DNA of 64,000 nt from Verrucomicrobiota bacterium (GTDB lineage Bacteria; Verrucomicrobiota; Verrucomicrobiia; Chthoniobacterales; UBA10450), in assembly GCA_003218375.1 (NCBI GenBank), contig QHNH01000029.1, positions 35,981 through 99,980 of the forward strand, in the 5' to 3' direction. Each line of letters starts with the position of its first letter. Position 1 is the first letter of the stretch. The notes beneath the pieces are model-generated. The model was not told the DNA's origin, made no database searches, and saw only the letters and a list, made by a program, of their open reading frames with translations. The position numbers and the translations under genes are program-made. Shown here in pieces: positions 17,030-25,817 of the stretch.

Positions 17030-17086
17030 TTGTAGGGCGTTTCTGTGAAACGCCTTGGATCGGCGTCTGACACAGACGCCCTACAA
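17030..17086. repeat. Inverted repeat between exbB and exbD
   Basis: Arms 17030-17054 and 17062-17086 (GTAGGGCGT-CTGTG--GACGCC type) with a 7-nt loop. Each arm can also fold on itself (GGCGTTTC/GAAACGCC; GGCGTCTG/CAGACGCC). It may attenuate between the two genes. Confidence 0.75.
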
Positions 17087-17094
17087 TCACCAAT

Positions 17095-17502
17095 ATGAAT
17101 CTGCGCAGGCACGCGACACCGCCCCATCCGGGGATCCAGCTCGCTCCTCTCGTCGACGTTCTTCTTCTTCTTCTGATCTTTTTTCTTCTCACCTGGAACG
17201 CGGCGCGGAACGAAAACGAGCTGGATGTGAAAGTGCCGAAGGCTTCTTCGGCGAAAGAGAAAACGGCGACGATGGGCGACGTTGTCGTTAATGTGAAAGC
17301 GGATGGCAATGTAATCGTGAATCGGAAGACGCTCACGACGGCGGAGCTGAGCGACATGCTAAAGAACCTGGTCCAGCTCTATCCGGAGCAGGCAGTGGTG
17401 ATTCGCGGCGATGAGACGGGCGCCTACAAAAACATTGTAGGCGTGCTGAACATTTGCAGCGAGGCGGGCGTAACGAATGTCGCTTTCGCCACGGCAAAAT
17501 GA
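17095..17502 (+). CDS. exbD: ExbD/TolR biopolymer transport protein
   Basis: 135 residues: a short cytoplasmic N-terminus, one membrane helix with the essential aspartate region LAPLVDVLLLLLIFFLL, and a periplasmic domain ending in the typical VVIRGDETGAYKNIVGVLNI stretch. It partners ExbB upstream. The stop overlaps the ATG of the TPR gene (ATGA), showing translational coupling. Confidence 0.93.
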   Translation: MNLRRHATPPHPGIQLAPLVDVLLLLLIFFLLTWNAARNENELDVKVPKASSAKEKTATMGDVVVNVKADGNVIVNRKTLTTAELSDMLKNLVQLYPEQAVVIRGDETGAYKNIVGVLNICSEAGVTNVAFATAK

Positions 17503-19991
17503 AGACGCGGCGAGGCGTGGTTTGCCTCGTGCAAGCGGCGCTGATTTTTTTCGTGGCGCTTCCGTTCGCCATCGCGCAGCAGAAGACTCCGGAAGTTCGC
17601 CGAGCCCAGCCGGTCGACGAACCGCCAACCCCAAAAGCAGTTCCGTTCGACACGCCAAAGCCACGGCGTAGTTCGCCGGAACCGAGCGCCGCGCCCAAGC
17701 CGAGCGCTAACGCGCCGGAAGGTCCCGCGGCTGAGCCGGAAGCCTCGGACCGCCGCCAACTAGATTACGCGAACGGCTTGTTCGCCCGAAAGCTTTACGA
17801 TCTCGCTGCGCCTGAATACGAAAAATTCCTCGGCCAATATCCGGGCGCGCCCGGCCGTTCGAGCGCTTACTTTTTTCTCGCGGAATGTTACCGGGCCCTG
17901 AACAAAACCGGCGCGGCGCGGACGAGTTTCCAAAGTGTGCTGGATAACTATGGCGATAGCGAATTCGCCGGGCCGGCGGCGTACGGCATCGCGGAGATTC
18001 TATTTACCCAAAAAGATTTTGCGGGCGCGCTGGCCATGTTTCAGAAAGCGGTGGCCAGGTTAAAGGAGCCAGCGCTGGCGCTCTCCGCGAAATATTTCCA
18101 GGCGCGCTGCCTGGAAAACGTCGATCGCAAAGACGAAGCGCAAAACCTGTATCAGCAGGTCGCGGAGACGAAGAACCCGAATCCGTATCGCGAAGATGCG
18201 CGGATGGCGGCCGGGACGATCGCGCTGGCGCGCGGACGAAAGCTGGACGCGTTCCGGAATTACGAAGCGCTCGCGAACGAAACCCAGAAACCGGCGCTAA
18301 AGGCGGAAGCGACGGTGCGCGCCGGGATGGTGGCGGTGGATCTGCAGCAGACCGAGAAAGGAAAGATAGACAAGACGATGGCGGAGAAGGCGCTGAGCTT
18401 ATTGCAGAAAGGCCGGTCGTTGCCGGAAGCCGGGAAATGGCGCGCGATCGCCGAGGTCGGGCTGGTGCGGTTGCAATATCAATCGGGCCAGTACGACAAG
18501 GTGATCTCCGAGTACAAACGCGCGGAAAAAGAAATTCCCGAGGAGGTGCGCGCCGAGATGATGCTCATCGTCGGGAACAGCCACCGCCAGCTCGGGCACA
18601 CGAAAGAGGCCGATGAGATTTACCGGCAGATCATCGACAAGTATCCGGCGAAGGAAGAGGCGAAGGACGCGCAATACCAGCGCCTGATCAATTTCTATAA
18701 CACCAACACGCCGACGTTGCTTACCGAGATCGACGACTACGTTAACTCGAACCCGACGCCGGAGCGCGCCGACCAGGCGAAGCTTCTCAAGGCCGAGCAT
18801 TTCTATAAGGAACAGAAGTTCGCCGACGCGGCGCCGATCTACAGCGAGCTGCGCGCTTCGCATTTGTCGCCGAAATTGCGCTCGGAAGCGGCCTACAAAT
18901 TGGGCTGGTGTTTCGTCCAGCTCAAGGACGGCGTGAACATCATCGACGCCTTCGATTATTTCGTGAAGGCGTTTCCCGATAGCCCACAGATGCCATCGGC
19001 GTTGACGCAGCGCGCCCTGGCTAACCAGGCGAACAAGAATTACGACGCAGCGCTCGAAGATCTGAATGCGCTCCTGACCAGATATCCCGCCGCGCGCGAG
19101 CGGGAAGCCGCGCTTCAGCAAAAGGCGCTCATCCTCGGACAAAAGGACGATGCCAAAGGCATGTCGGACGCGTTCCGCCAGTTGCTCAAGGAATTCCCGA
19201 AAAGCACCGTCGCCGCGCAGGCGAATTATTACATTGGGAAAGCCGCATTCGAAGCCAAGGATTACAAGGGCGCCCTCGCCCCGCTCGAGGCCGCGCGCCA
19301 GCTTAACAAGGAACAGTATTACAATCTGGCGACCGTTCGGATTGTCTCCTCGTTTTTCTACCTAAAGGATCGCGCGGCGGTGAGCAAAGAGGTGGACGCG
19401 TTCGTGGCGAACAGTCCCGACGCCAGGATCCCCGCGGAAATCCTCGAATGGCTCGGGCTCGAGTACTACAACGAAAAGAACTACGCGACCGCTGCGAAGT
19501 ATCTGACTCTTCTCGGGAAAGCCGAAAGTCTCGGTAACGTGAAACCGGATTTCTGGTTCTACCTCGCGGATGCGGAAACCAAGCAGCAGAACTTCGCCCA
19601 GGCGGAAGTCGCCTACGAAAAATATCTCCAGGTCGCGACCGATCCCGCGGCGAAGGCGAAAACTTTGCTGGCCCTGGGAGCCGCGAAGATTTCCGCGCAT
19701 AAACCGGATGAGGCGCAAAAGATCGCGGAAGAGATCATGAGGCTCCAACCGGAAGGACGCGTGAACGCGGAGGCGCGTTTGCTCGCGGGCGATGTGCAGA
19801 TGGAGCGCCAGAATTTCGATGAAGCGGGCAAGGCTTTTATGGGAGTCGCTTTACTCTATGACGATCCCGCCATTACTCCACGTGCGCTGCAAAAGGCGGC
19901 GCTCGCGTATCAGAAGGCCGGAAAGAAAGAGGAAGCGGATCGGGTCGCGAAACAGCTTCGCGAGAAATATCCGGACTTCGCCGGCGGGTAG
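17499..19991 (+). CDS. Exported tetratricopeptide-repeat protein coupled to ExbBD
   Basis: 830 residues from the ATG that overlaps the exbD stop. A signal peptide (hydrophobic 10-27, then AIAQQ) precedes a Pro-rich linker (about 30-90) and a long array of TPR/YbgF-like helical repeats (YANGLFARKLYDLAAPEYEK, YFFLAECYRALNKTGAARTS and about fifteen more). By position it is a periplasmic scaffold working with the ExbBD motor, comparable to CpoB/YbgF beside Tol-Pal but much larger. No catalytic motif is seen. Confidence 0.88.
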   Translation: MKTRRGVVCLVQAALIFFVALPFAIAQQKTPEVRRAQPVDEPPTPKAVPFDTPKPRRSSPEPSAAPKPSANAPEGPAAEPEASDRRQLDYANGLFARKLYDLAAPEYEKFLGQYPGAPGRSSAYFFLAECYRALNKTGAARTSFQSVLDNYGDSEFAGPAAYGIAEILFTQKDFAGALAMFQKAVARLKEPALALSAKYFQARCLENVDRKDEAQNLYQQVAETKNPNPYREDARMAAGTIALARGRKLDAFRNYEALANETQKPALKAEATVRAGMVAVDLQQTEKGKIDKTMAEKALSLLQKGRSLPEAGKWRAIAEVGLVRLQYQSGQYDKVISEYKRAEKEIPEEVRAEMMLIVGNSHRQLGHTKEADEIYRQIIDKYPAKEEAKDAQYQRLINFYNTNTPTLLTEIDDYVNSNPTPERADQAKLLKAEHFYKEQKFADAAPIYSELRASHLSPKLRSEAAYKLGWCFVQLKDGVNIIDAFDYFVKAFPDSPQMPSALTQRALANQANKNYDAALEDLNALLTRYPAAREREAALQQKALILGQKDDAKGMSDAFRQLLKEFPKSTVAAQANYYIGKAAFEAKDYKGALAPLEAARQLNKEQYYNLATVRIVSSFFYLKDRAAVSKEVDAFVANSPDARIPAEILEWLGLEYYNEKNYATAAKYLTLLGKAESLGNVKPDFWFYLADAETKQQNFAQAEVAYEKYLQVATDPAAKAKTLLALGAAKISAHKPDEAQKIAEEIMRLQPEGRVNAEARLLAGDVQMERQNFDEAGKAFMGVALLYDDPAITPRALQKAALAYQKAGKKEEADRVAKQLREKYPDFAGG

Positions 19992-20062
19992 TTCTTGCTG
20001 ACCGCGACCGAGGCGACGGCTACAGGGTTGTCACCCTTGCCGGCTTTTGCTTGGATGGCGCC

Positions 20063-20746
20063 ATGGAAAAGCTTCGTCCTTGCATCGCAGAATTCATCGG
20101 AACGTTCGCGCTGATCTTTGTCGGCATCGGCGCGATCAGGACAGCGGGGGAAAACGTCGTGGCAGTGGCACTGGCGCACGGTTTGACGATCGCGGCCTTT
20201 GTTTCCGCCACGATGCACATTTCCGGCGGCCAGCTAAATCCAGCGGTCACTTTCGGCTTGGTTTGCAGCGGGCATATGACGTGGGGAGCGGCGATTCGTT
20301 ATTGGATCGCGCAATTGTCGGGCGGGATCGCGGCCGCTTACATCTGTCTCGGCCTTTTCAACCGGGACGTCATTGTGAACGGCACCCCGCAGCTTGCGAC
20401 TGATCCTGCCATCGGGGCGGTAATCAGCCCAGGCCAGGGAATTTTGGTGGAAGCGATTCTCACGTTCTTTCTGGTCTTCGTCGTTCATGGAACAGGCGTG
20501 GATGAACGGGGGCGCCGCGTCGCTGGCCTCGCGATCGGCGCGACGATCACGCTCGATATTTTGTTCGGCGGTCCGTTAACCGGCGCGGCGATGAATCCGG
20601 CGCGCGTGTTCGGCCCCGCCGTTGCCGCGTGGTTCTGGAAAGCGCACTACGTTTACTGGATCGGGCCGATGTTGGGCGGCGCGCTCGGCGGATTCGTTTA
20701 TCGGCTTTTCATCGAGCGAAAACCGATGCCGGCCACTGCCGGGTAG
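20063..20746 (+). CDS. MIP-family channel (aquaporin/glycerol facilitator)
   Basis: 227 residues with six membrane helices and the two half-helix motifs: NPAVTF after the second helix, and NPARVF near the C-terminus. The first helix AEFIGTFALIFVG is typical. ATG at 20063 is preferred over TTG at 20051. Its stop lies 2 nt from the stop of the convergent imuB N-half, which is the likely breakpoint of a rearrangement. Water versus small-solute specificity cannot be assigned. Confidence 0.93.
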   Translation: MEKLRPCIAEFIGTFALIFVGIGAIRTAGENVVAVALAHGLTIAAFVSATMHISGGQLNPAVTFGLVCSGHMTWGAAIRYWIAQLSGGIAAAYICLGLFNRDVIVNGTPQLATDPAIGAVISPGQGILVEAILTFFLVFVVHGTGVDERGRRVAGLAIGATITLDILFGGPLTGAAMNPARVFGPAVAAWFWKAHYVYWIGPMLGGALGGFVYRLFIERKPMPATAG

Positions 20747-20748
20747 TT

Positions 20749-21270
20749 TCAGGCAATCGCCAGTACTTCGATCGGCAGGGCCGCGAGAAATTCGCCCGCG
20801 TTGTCGATCTGCAATACGGGCCGGGCCAGATGCGCCGCGAGGAAGCTGGCGTCTGGGGTCGGCGCGATCCCAGCCTGGGCGACGATTTCAGAGTCGCCGA
20901 GTTGTTCGACAACATATGAAACCTTCGCCATGACATTTCGAGTGTCCGTAAATTGCACCGTCGAAATCCCGGGCCCGGTCGCTTCGGCATAGGGCGCGAG
21001 GGTCCCGGCAAAATGAAGCAGAATTTCCTGCAAAAGGTGTTCCTGCGAATGGCTCCGGACTTTGATCACAAGATCAAGATATCGCGCCAAACCCTGGCTC
21101 GGAGTCATCCCGACGCGCACGCCGGTTTTTTCTGCGACGGCGTTGAGCTGAATAATGACGGCCTTTTTTTCCTGGTCGTCGAGCAAGGCGACCGGTTTGC
21201 CGAATAAGTCCGACTGATGTCGCAGTGCCGCCTGCAGATAAAAATCGGGCAGATAAATCGTGGTGAACAT
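20749..21270 (-). CDS. imuB: ImuB, N-terminal half only (inactive Y-family polymerase palm/fingers)
   Basis: 173 residues matching the first third of ImuB, the catalytically dead Y-family protein that joins ImuA and DnaE2 in the mutasome. The start MFTTIYLPDFYLQAAL replaces the metal-binding motif of active Y-polymerases, and the second acidic motif is also missing (STVQFTD), as in ImuB. The frame ends at ALPIEVLAIA, just where the helix-hairpin-helix thumb should begin. The missing thumb, little finger and tail are encoded at 32212-33186. Start and imuA stop overlap (TAATG). ImuB is normally about 480-540 residues. Confidence 0.85.
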   Translation of the reverse strand: MFTTIYLPDFYLQAALRHQSDLFGKPVALLDDQEKKAVIIQLNAVAEKTGVRVGMTPSQGLARYLDLVIKVRSHSQEHLLQEILLHFAGTLAPYAEATGPGISTVQFTDTRNVMAKVSYVVEQLGDSEIVAQAGIAPTPDASFLAAHLARPVLQIDNAGEFLAALPIEVLAIA

Positions 21271-21911
21271 TAGCCGGCCGTTGCCATGATTTCCCTGGGC
21301 CCGTGGACGCGTTCCACCTGAATGTTCAGCCGGGCGATCCGGTCGAGCTGGTCCAGTTCACTCAAGCGCCACGCATTTTCAAGGGACAATTTCAGGTGCG
21401 CGCTGCTGATCATATTCCGGCGCGTCAGGACCAGAAAGGCGGTCGGCGCGGCTTCGACCAATCGTTGCAGCCGATACCAATTCGTTTGCGGAATTTTCCG
21501 CAGCTCGTCGCTGGCATTGAGGACCAAGTCGAGAACGACCAGCGGAAAATTGCCATCGCGCAAAAGTAAATCGGCGGCCTGGACAGCCTCACTGGCTTGG
21601 TGGCAGCGCACCCAAAGCAAATTGCGCAAGGCTTGACCCGCCGAATGCGGATCGAACGAATCCCTGCCATCGATCAACGCGAAAAAAAAACCGTCTCGAT
21701 GCGCGCGCCGTAAAAAAGCGTGGATCAAAAGCGCGCTGCCCGCGCTCCAATTCGGGCTGGTCAGTTCCGTGACGGCGTTTTTCGGTAGTCCGCCGATGGC
21801 GAGATCAATGGCCGCCAATCCAGTCCGGAGCCGGTCTGCGGCAGGGGCAAAAGTTTGGGGAAACCGTTCCGCCAGGAGTTGCCGAAGATCGATGATGCTG
21901 CTCGCGGCCAT
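21270..21911 (-). CDS. imuA: ImuA, RecA-like mutasome protein
   Basis: 213 residues related to ImuA/SulA-type RecA-fold proteins: GLAAIDLAIGGLPKNAVTEL at the start of the fold, then a degraded nucleotide loop and a FFALIDGRDSFDPHSAG strand-loop typical of ImuA. It supports DnaE2-dependent damage mutagenesis. ATG at 21911 is chosen; an upstream TTG at 21929 would extend it by six residues. A LexA-like box lies 28 nt upstream. It is translationally coupled to the truncated imuB. Confidence 0.87.
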   Translation of the reverse strand: MAASSIIDLRQLLAERFPQTFAPAADRLRTGLAAIDLAIGGLPKNAVTELTSPNWSAGSALLIHAFLRRAHRDGFFFALIDGRDSFDPHSAGQALRNLLWVRCHQASEAVQAADLLLRDGNFPLVVLDLVLNASDELRKIPQTNWYRLQRLVEAAPTAFLVLTRRNMISSAHLKLSLENAWRLSELDQLDRIARLNIQVERVHGPREIMATAG

Positions 21912-21939
21912 GCTTCGAAGCTGGCACAAACGAGCTTTA

Positions 21940-21953
21940 TGTTCAACTGAACA
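21940..21953. promoter_or_regulatory. LexA box upstream of imuA
   Basis: TGTTCAACTGAACA, a perfect TGTTC-N4-GAACA palindrome, 28 nt before the imuA ATG. This is the operator form I recall for verrucomicrobial LexA. It implies that imuA-imuB(N) has its own SOS promoter although lexA lies just upstream. Confidence 0.8.
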
Positions 21954-21962
21954 GTTCGACGG

Positions 21963-22589
21963 TTAACTGCGCTTCCGCCGCGAGTTCGGCATTTGCTTCC
22001 GCACCAGCGACACCATCACTCCCTGGATCCGCAGCTCCCGCGCCGGCGCCAAGTTCGGATAAAGCGGGTTCTCTGCTTTCAGGTAAGGCCGGCCATGTTC
22101 CATCACGTAGCGTTTCAGCGTCGTCTCACCGTCGATCAACGCCGCTACGATATCGCCATTCTGCACATCCTTGCGGTCCTCGAGAATGACGATGTCGCCA
22201 TCCAGGATATGGGCATCGATCATCGAATCGCCCCGGACCCGGAGGGCGAAGGTGCGGCCGTTCTTCGAGGCGTTGACCGAGCGGGTATCGAGCGAGACAT
22301 GGCCTTCGATTGTTTGTTCCGTAAGCGTCGCCATGCCGGCTGGGATCTGGCCGTAGATGGGAATGTCCGTGATCCGGACTTTCTGGATCGGGGTGATCAA
22401 CGCTCGCGCTTTTCGGGCATGCCGATCGAGAAAACCTTTCCGCTCGAGGGTGGCGAGGTACTGCATCACCGACGTCTGGCTGGCGAAACCGAAGTGAGCC
22501 TGGATCTCGCGGGTGCTCGGCGTAATGCCTTTTTCGCGTTGCTCGGTCTGGATGAATTCCAGGATGCCTCTTTGCCGCTCGGTGAGCAT
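21963..22589 (-). CDS. lexA: LexA SOS repressor
   Basis: 208 residues. The N-terminal winged helix (TPSTREIQAHFGFASQTSVM) is followed by the autocleavage site Ala84-Gly85 and the Ser122/Lys159 dyad (GDSMIDAHI and GETTLKRY). All parts required for RecA-stimulated self-cleavage are present. It heads the lexA-imuA-imuB(N) block, and a box 35 nt upstream indicates autoregulation. Its operators here are TGTTC-N4-GAACA-like, unlike E. coli CTGT-N8-ACAG. Confidence 0.96.
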   Translation of the reverse strand: MLTERQRGILEFIQTEQREKGITPSTREIQAHFGFASQTSVMQYLATLERKGFLDRHARKARALITPIQKVRITDIPIYGQIPAGMATLTEQTIEGHVSLDTRSVNASKNGRTFALRVRGDSMIDAHILDGDIVILEDRKDVQNGDIVAALIDGETTLKRYVMEHGRPYLKAENPLYPNLAPARELRIQGVMVSLVRKQMPNSRRKRS

Positions 22590-22623
22590 GATCTTAATGA
22601 TCCGGAAAAATCCCGGAGGCGCA

Positions 22624-22637
22624 AGTTCAAATGAACA
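22624..22637. promoter_or_regulatory. LexA box upstream of lexA
   Basis: AGTTCAAATGAACA on the plus strand (TGTTCATTTGAACT on the gene strand), one base from TGTTC-N4-GAACA and a perfect GTTCA-N2-TGAAC palindrome, 35 nt before the lexA ATG. Probably autoregulatory. Confidence 0.75.
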
Positions 22638-22658
22638 GATGCCCCTGCCACGCTGGCT

Positions 22659-22741
22659 CTCACGCTTCGCACAGCGAAGCGGCTACAGAAGAAGTGCGGC
22701 AACAAGTTCTTCTGTAGCCGTCGCCCTGCGGGCGACGCGAG
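22659..22741. repeat. Twin-hairpin inverted repeat between hscB and lexA
   Basis: Arms 22659-22693 and 22706-22741 pair strongly near the loop (GGCTACAGAAGAA against TTCTTCTGTAGCC). Each arm also contains its own hairpin (CGCTTCGC/GCGAAGCG and GTCGCCC/GGGCGAC). This matches the architecture of the two elements inside dnaE2. Confidence 0.8.
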
Positions 22742-22743
22742 TG

Positions 22744-23319
22744 TCAATTCGACGACAGCTTGAACGTTAATTCATCCAGTTGCTCGGACCAGCGACCGAG
22801 ATAGGCGAACATAAGATAAAGATTCGACAGCACTGCGGCCTGCCCGGCGTGATCGTGCTGCCACTTGGAATTCATTTCCCGCAGCTGCGCACTCGCAGCC
22901 GCGTCCAGAGTTCCAACCTTCTCGCGCAAACCGCCGACCTCCTTTTGCATCTCGACGATCTGCGGCTTGAACAGCGATCGGCTCAAGGCATTCGATGCTC
23001 TTCCTGTTTTTTCCAGAAGCGCGTTCGCACGCTGCGTCAATGCGCCAATAGCGAGAAACAGATCCTGTAATTCCTGCGGAATGGTTTGGTTCGCGGAAAG
23101 CGGTGCGCCGTTTTCCAGGCTCAGCAGATGATGCAGACGCCGTTTCGGATCGTGCAAAACCTGGTAAGCCTCATTGAGTTCCGCGAAGTCGCTCTCGCGA
23201 TCCGGCGCCGTCGTATCAGGATGGCTTTCCAGCGTTTTTTGGTGGTATGCCTCCTTGAGCGCGGCGGGATCGAGCCAGGGCGCGCGTGGCTGCTCGAGCA
23301 GCGCGAAGTAATCCGTCAT
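22744..23319 (-). CDS. hscB: HscB-like J-domain co-chaperone for Fe-S assembly
   Basis: 191 residues: an N-terminal J domain (DYFALLEQPRAPWLD, HPD in SHPDTT, AYQVLHDPKRRLHHLL) and a C-terminal helical bundle like HscB. HscB hands the scaffold protein to an Hsp70. The ATG at 23319 overlaps the iscA stop (ATGA), so a start nine codons further up is rejected. The partner hscA and scaffold iscU are not in the window. Confidence 0.85.
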   Translation of the reverse strand: MTDYFALLEQPRAPWLDPAALKEAYHQKTLESHPDTTAPDRESDFAELNEAYQVLHDPKRRLHHLLSLENGAPLSANQTIPQELQDLFLAIGALTQRANALLEKTGRASNALSRSLFKPQIVEMQKEVGGLREKVGTLDAAASAQLREMNSKWQHDHAGQAAVLSNLYLMFAYLGRWSEQLDELTFKLSSN

Positions 23320-23696
23320 GCGGCGAAGCTCTCGCCGCAGGAACAATGCGCGACCGCGTTCGGATTCGTGACCTTGAACCCCCCTTTTTGCAGGTCGTCG
23401 CTGTAATCGAGGAGGGAACCGCTCACGAAGAGCGCGCTCTTCGGATCGACCACGACACGGACGTTCGACGATTGCACCATGATGTCGCGGTTGGCCGGGC
23501 CGTCCACGAGATCCATCTTGTATTGCAAACCCGAGCAGCCACCACCGATGACCGCGACGCGCAGCGCCCCGCTGGCGCGCCCCTGTTTTTCCAGGAGCGA
23601 ATTCAGTTTTCGCGAGGCGTTCTCCGTGACCTTGATGAGACGCTCGTTGCCGATCTTGTAATTGATCGCGGCGGATGGGGCTGAGGTGTCGGGCAC
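23316..23696 (-). CDS. IscA/ErpA-type iron-sulfur assembly protein
   Basis: 126 residues of the HesB/IscA/ErpA family. The three ligand cysteines are present: Cys54 in GGGCSGLQY, and Cys118 and Cys120 in HCSCGESF. It carries or delivers Fe-S clusters to target enzymes. Coupled to hscB by a 4-nt overlap. Type IscA versus ErpA versus SufA is not resolved. Confidence 0.92.
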   Translation of the reverse strand: MPDTSAPSAAINYKIGNERLIKVTENASRKLNSLLEKQGRASGALRVAVIGGGCSGLQYKMDLVDGPANRDIMVQSSNVRVVVDPKSALFVSGSLLDYSDDLQKGGFKVTNPNAVAHCSCGESFAA

Positions 23697-23711
23697 GTGG
23701 GGAAATTACTT

Positions 23712-23774
23712 CAAGGAGCGGCGGTTTGAAACCGCCGTTTTAATTGGTCGGCGATTTCAAACCGCCGCTCCTTG
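23712..23774. repeat. Inverted repeat at the end of dusB
   Basis: Arms 23712-23736 and 23750-23774 differ at one base when paired. Each arm also folds alone (GGCGGTTT/AAACCGCC). The right arm contains the last codons and stop of dusB, so the repeat has become part of that reading frame. Confidence 0.8.
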
Positions 23775-24743
23775 AGGCGCTAGATGCTGCGATGCGATCT
23801 CATCGATCTCCGCGAGGCACGAGACGTGTTGAAATTTTTCCCGAAGTGCTTTGCTGTTTGGGAATCCCTTCGAGTAAGCCATCAAACGGGCTCGCATCGA
23901 GCGCATCGCCTGGTCTTCGCGGCCCCATTCTTCAACCGCCAGCTGGCAGTGCCGCCGAATCAGTTCCCACTTTTCCTCTAAACTGGGAGAAGTCAGGTCC
24001 TCGCCCGTGGCGAAATAATGTTTTACCTGGCTGAAAATCCAGGGCGCGCTCATCGCGGCCCGGCCAATCATGGCGCCGGCGATTCCTGTTTCGGCGCGAC
24101 GCCGGATCACGTCCGCACCACTCGTTAGGTCGCCGTTGCCAATGACCGGAATCGATACCGCCTCGACCACTTCGCCGATAACATTCCAATCGGCTTCGCC
24201 GGAATAACTCTGCGCGCGCGTCCGACCATGAACGGCGACCGCTCGAATTCCCGTCTCGTCGAGAATGCGCGCCACCCGGGGCGCGTTGACCGACTCCGCA
24301 TCCCAGCCGATCCGGATTTTCGCGGTCACCGGCACAGGCGCCGCTGCTCGAACAACTGCTTCCGCGACCGCCGCCAAAGTCGGGCAATCTTTGAGCAGCG
24401 CCGAGCCGCCGTTCTTCGCCACCACCTTATTGACCGGGCAACCGAAGTTCAGGTCGATGAAATCGGGTCGCACCCAATCGATCACGTGTTTCGTCGCTTC
24501 CGCCATGTGCTCCGCGTTCCCGCCAAAAAGCTGGACACCGATCGGGCGCTCGCACTCGTCGAAATCGAGATACTCGCGCGTCCGATCATTCCGGCGAAAG
24601 ACGCCCTCGGCCGAGACGAATTCTGTCACGAGCACGTCCGCGCCGCGCTCCTTGCAGAACTGGCGGAAAATCTTGTCCGACACTCCCGCCATCGGCGCGA
24701 GGTAAAGTGGAAAGCCGGAAAACCAGGGAAGCGAAGAAGTCAT
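23757..24743 (-). CDS. dusB: tRNA-dihydrouridine synthase
   Basis: 328-residue FMN-dependent TIM barrel that reduces uridines in tRNA. Seen: the LAPMAGVSD start, the catalytic cysteine motif NFGCPVNKV, KIRIGWD, the phosphate-binding NGDL and GAMIGRAAM. This pattern is DusB-like. The ATG at 24743 follows a GGAG-type site and gives the family start. The C-terminal QGAAV comes from an inverted-repeat arm. Confidence 0.92.
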   Translation of the reverse strand: MTSSLPWFSGFPLYLAPMAGVSDKIFRQFCKERGADVLVTEFVSAEGVFRRNDRTREYLDFDECERPIGVQLFGGNAEHMAEATKHVIDWVRPDFIDLNFGCPVNKVVAKNGGSALLKDCPTLAAVAEAVVRAAAPVPVTAKIRIGWDAESVNAPRVARILDETGIRAVAVHGRTRAQSYSGEADWNVIGEVVEAVSIPVIGNGDLTSGADVIRRRAETGIAGAMIGRAAMSAPWIFSQVKHYFATGEDLTSPSLEEKWELIRRHCQLAVEEWGREDQAMRSMRARLMAYSKGFPNSKALREKFQHVSCLAEIDEIASQHLAPQGAAV

Positions 24744-24809
24744 GGGCACTCCACTATTCCACAATTTGTGATCCGCACAGGCGGGGCGAGCTGATAGCAT
24801 CCCGTCTTC

Positions 24810-25793
24810 ATGTTGATTACGCTCCCAGGCGCTGACGGTGAGATTTCAGTCAACATCTCCGAATACTGGTCGAACCAACACGGGACCGGAATAAAGGGCT
24901 GGATCTCCGCGGCCGGTGGACAGCCTGAAGACCTGGAGTTCGCCTGTGATGGCGCGGTGGTGCCGATAACTTCCTGGCACGCGAGAGAAGATATCGTCCG
25001 CAAGGCGCCGCCGGGATTTCGGGGCAAAGCCTGGGGTTTTTGGTGCTACCTGCCATCGTCTTCCACGCCGTCTGTCACGATTCAGCGCCGCGGTTCCAAA
25101 GCGCGGCACCGCAGTCAGGTTCAACTGACGCGTCATCCGCAAAAGATCCCTGATTGGCAGAAGGCGGAGAGCGGAAATCTGTTCGAGCAATTCCGCGCGG
25201 ATGTGAATCGCAGCCGAGGAAAGATTCTCGAGATTGGGTCGCGCCAGGTGGTGCTCGGCGGGCAAAGCAAGCGCGGCTTGTTTCCGCAATGTTCCTATGT
25301 CGGCTTCGACTATTACCCGGACGCCAACACCGACATTGTCGGCGACGCCCACGAGCTGTCGAAATTCTTCGGCTCCGAATTCGACGCGGTCTTTTCCCTA
25401 GCGGTGCTGGAACATTTCGCAATGCCATGGGTAGTCGCCGCTGAAATCAACAAGGTGTTGAAAGTCCGCGGCCTGACCTTCCACTCAACTCACTTCGCAT
25501 TCCCGCTGCATGAACGACCCTGGGATTTCTGGCGTTACACCGACCAGGCCCTGCGCATTCTCTTTTCGCCACCGCTGGGATTCGAAGTGATCGGCTGCGC
25601 CTTCGACACGCCGGTGCGAATGCATCCGGATAAAGTTCGCGACGACTTGATCCACTTACCACTGGAGGCAGCGTGGGTCGGCATCAGCGTGCTGGCGCGA
25701 AAGATTGCGGACATCGATCCCGCAAAGTTCGTTTGGTCCGCCTCGGTGGCGGATTGTCTAGGTGGCGAGTCACACTATCCGCCTCCCAAGTAG
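24810..25793 (+). CDS. Class I SAM-dependent methyltransferase
   Basis: 327 residues. The N-terminal 120 residues form a separate, unrecognised beta-rich domain. A Rossmann-type methyltransferase follows: ILEIGSRQV (SAM glycine loop, slightly changed), GFDYYPDANTDIVGDAHEL (acidic ribose-binding loop) and DAVFSLAVLEHF. The domain order suggests a glycan- or surface-modifying enzyme, but nothing names the substrate. It is divergent from dusB with 66 bp between the starts. Confidence 0.8.
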   Translation: MLITLPGADGEISVNISEYWSNQHGTGIKGWISAAGGQPEDLEFACDGAVVPITSWHAREDIVRKAPPGFRGKAWGFWCYLPSSSTPSVTIQRRGSKARHRSQVQLTRHPQKIPDWQKAESGNLFEQFRADVNRSRGKILEIGSRQVVLGGQSKRGLFPQCSYVGFDYYPDANTDIVGDAHELSKFFGSEFDAVFSLAVLEHFAMPWVVAAEINKVLKVRGLTFHSTHFAFPLHERPWDFWRYTDQALRILFSPPLGFEVIGCAFDTPVRMHPDKVRDDLIHLPLEAAWVGISVLARKIADIDPAKFVWSASVADCLGGESHYPPPK

Positions 25794-25817
25794 CAACTCG
25801 CTCTTGGCTGACGTTGA

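Noticed and set aside
20749..21270. Reading the imuB N-half as a simple decayed pseudogene
   Set aside because: It has an intact coupled start, no internal stop or frame shift, and the exact missing part is intact elsewhere in the window, so a split gene explains the data better; decay cannot be fully excluded.
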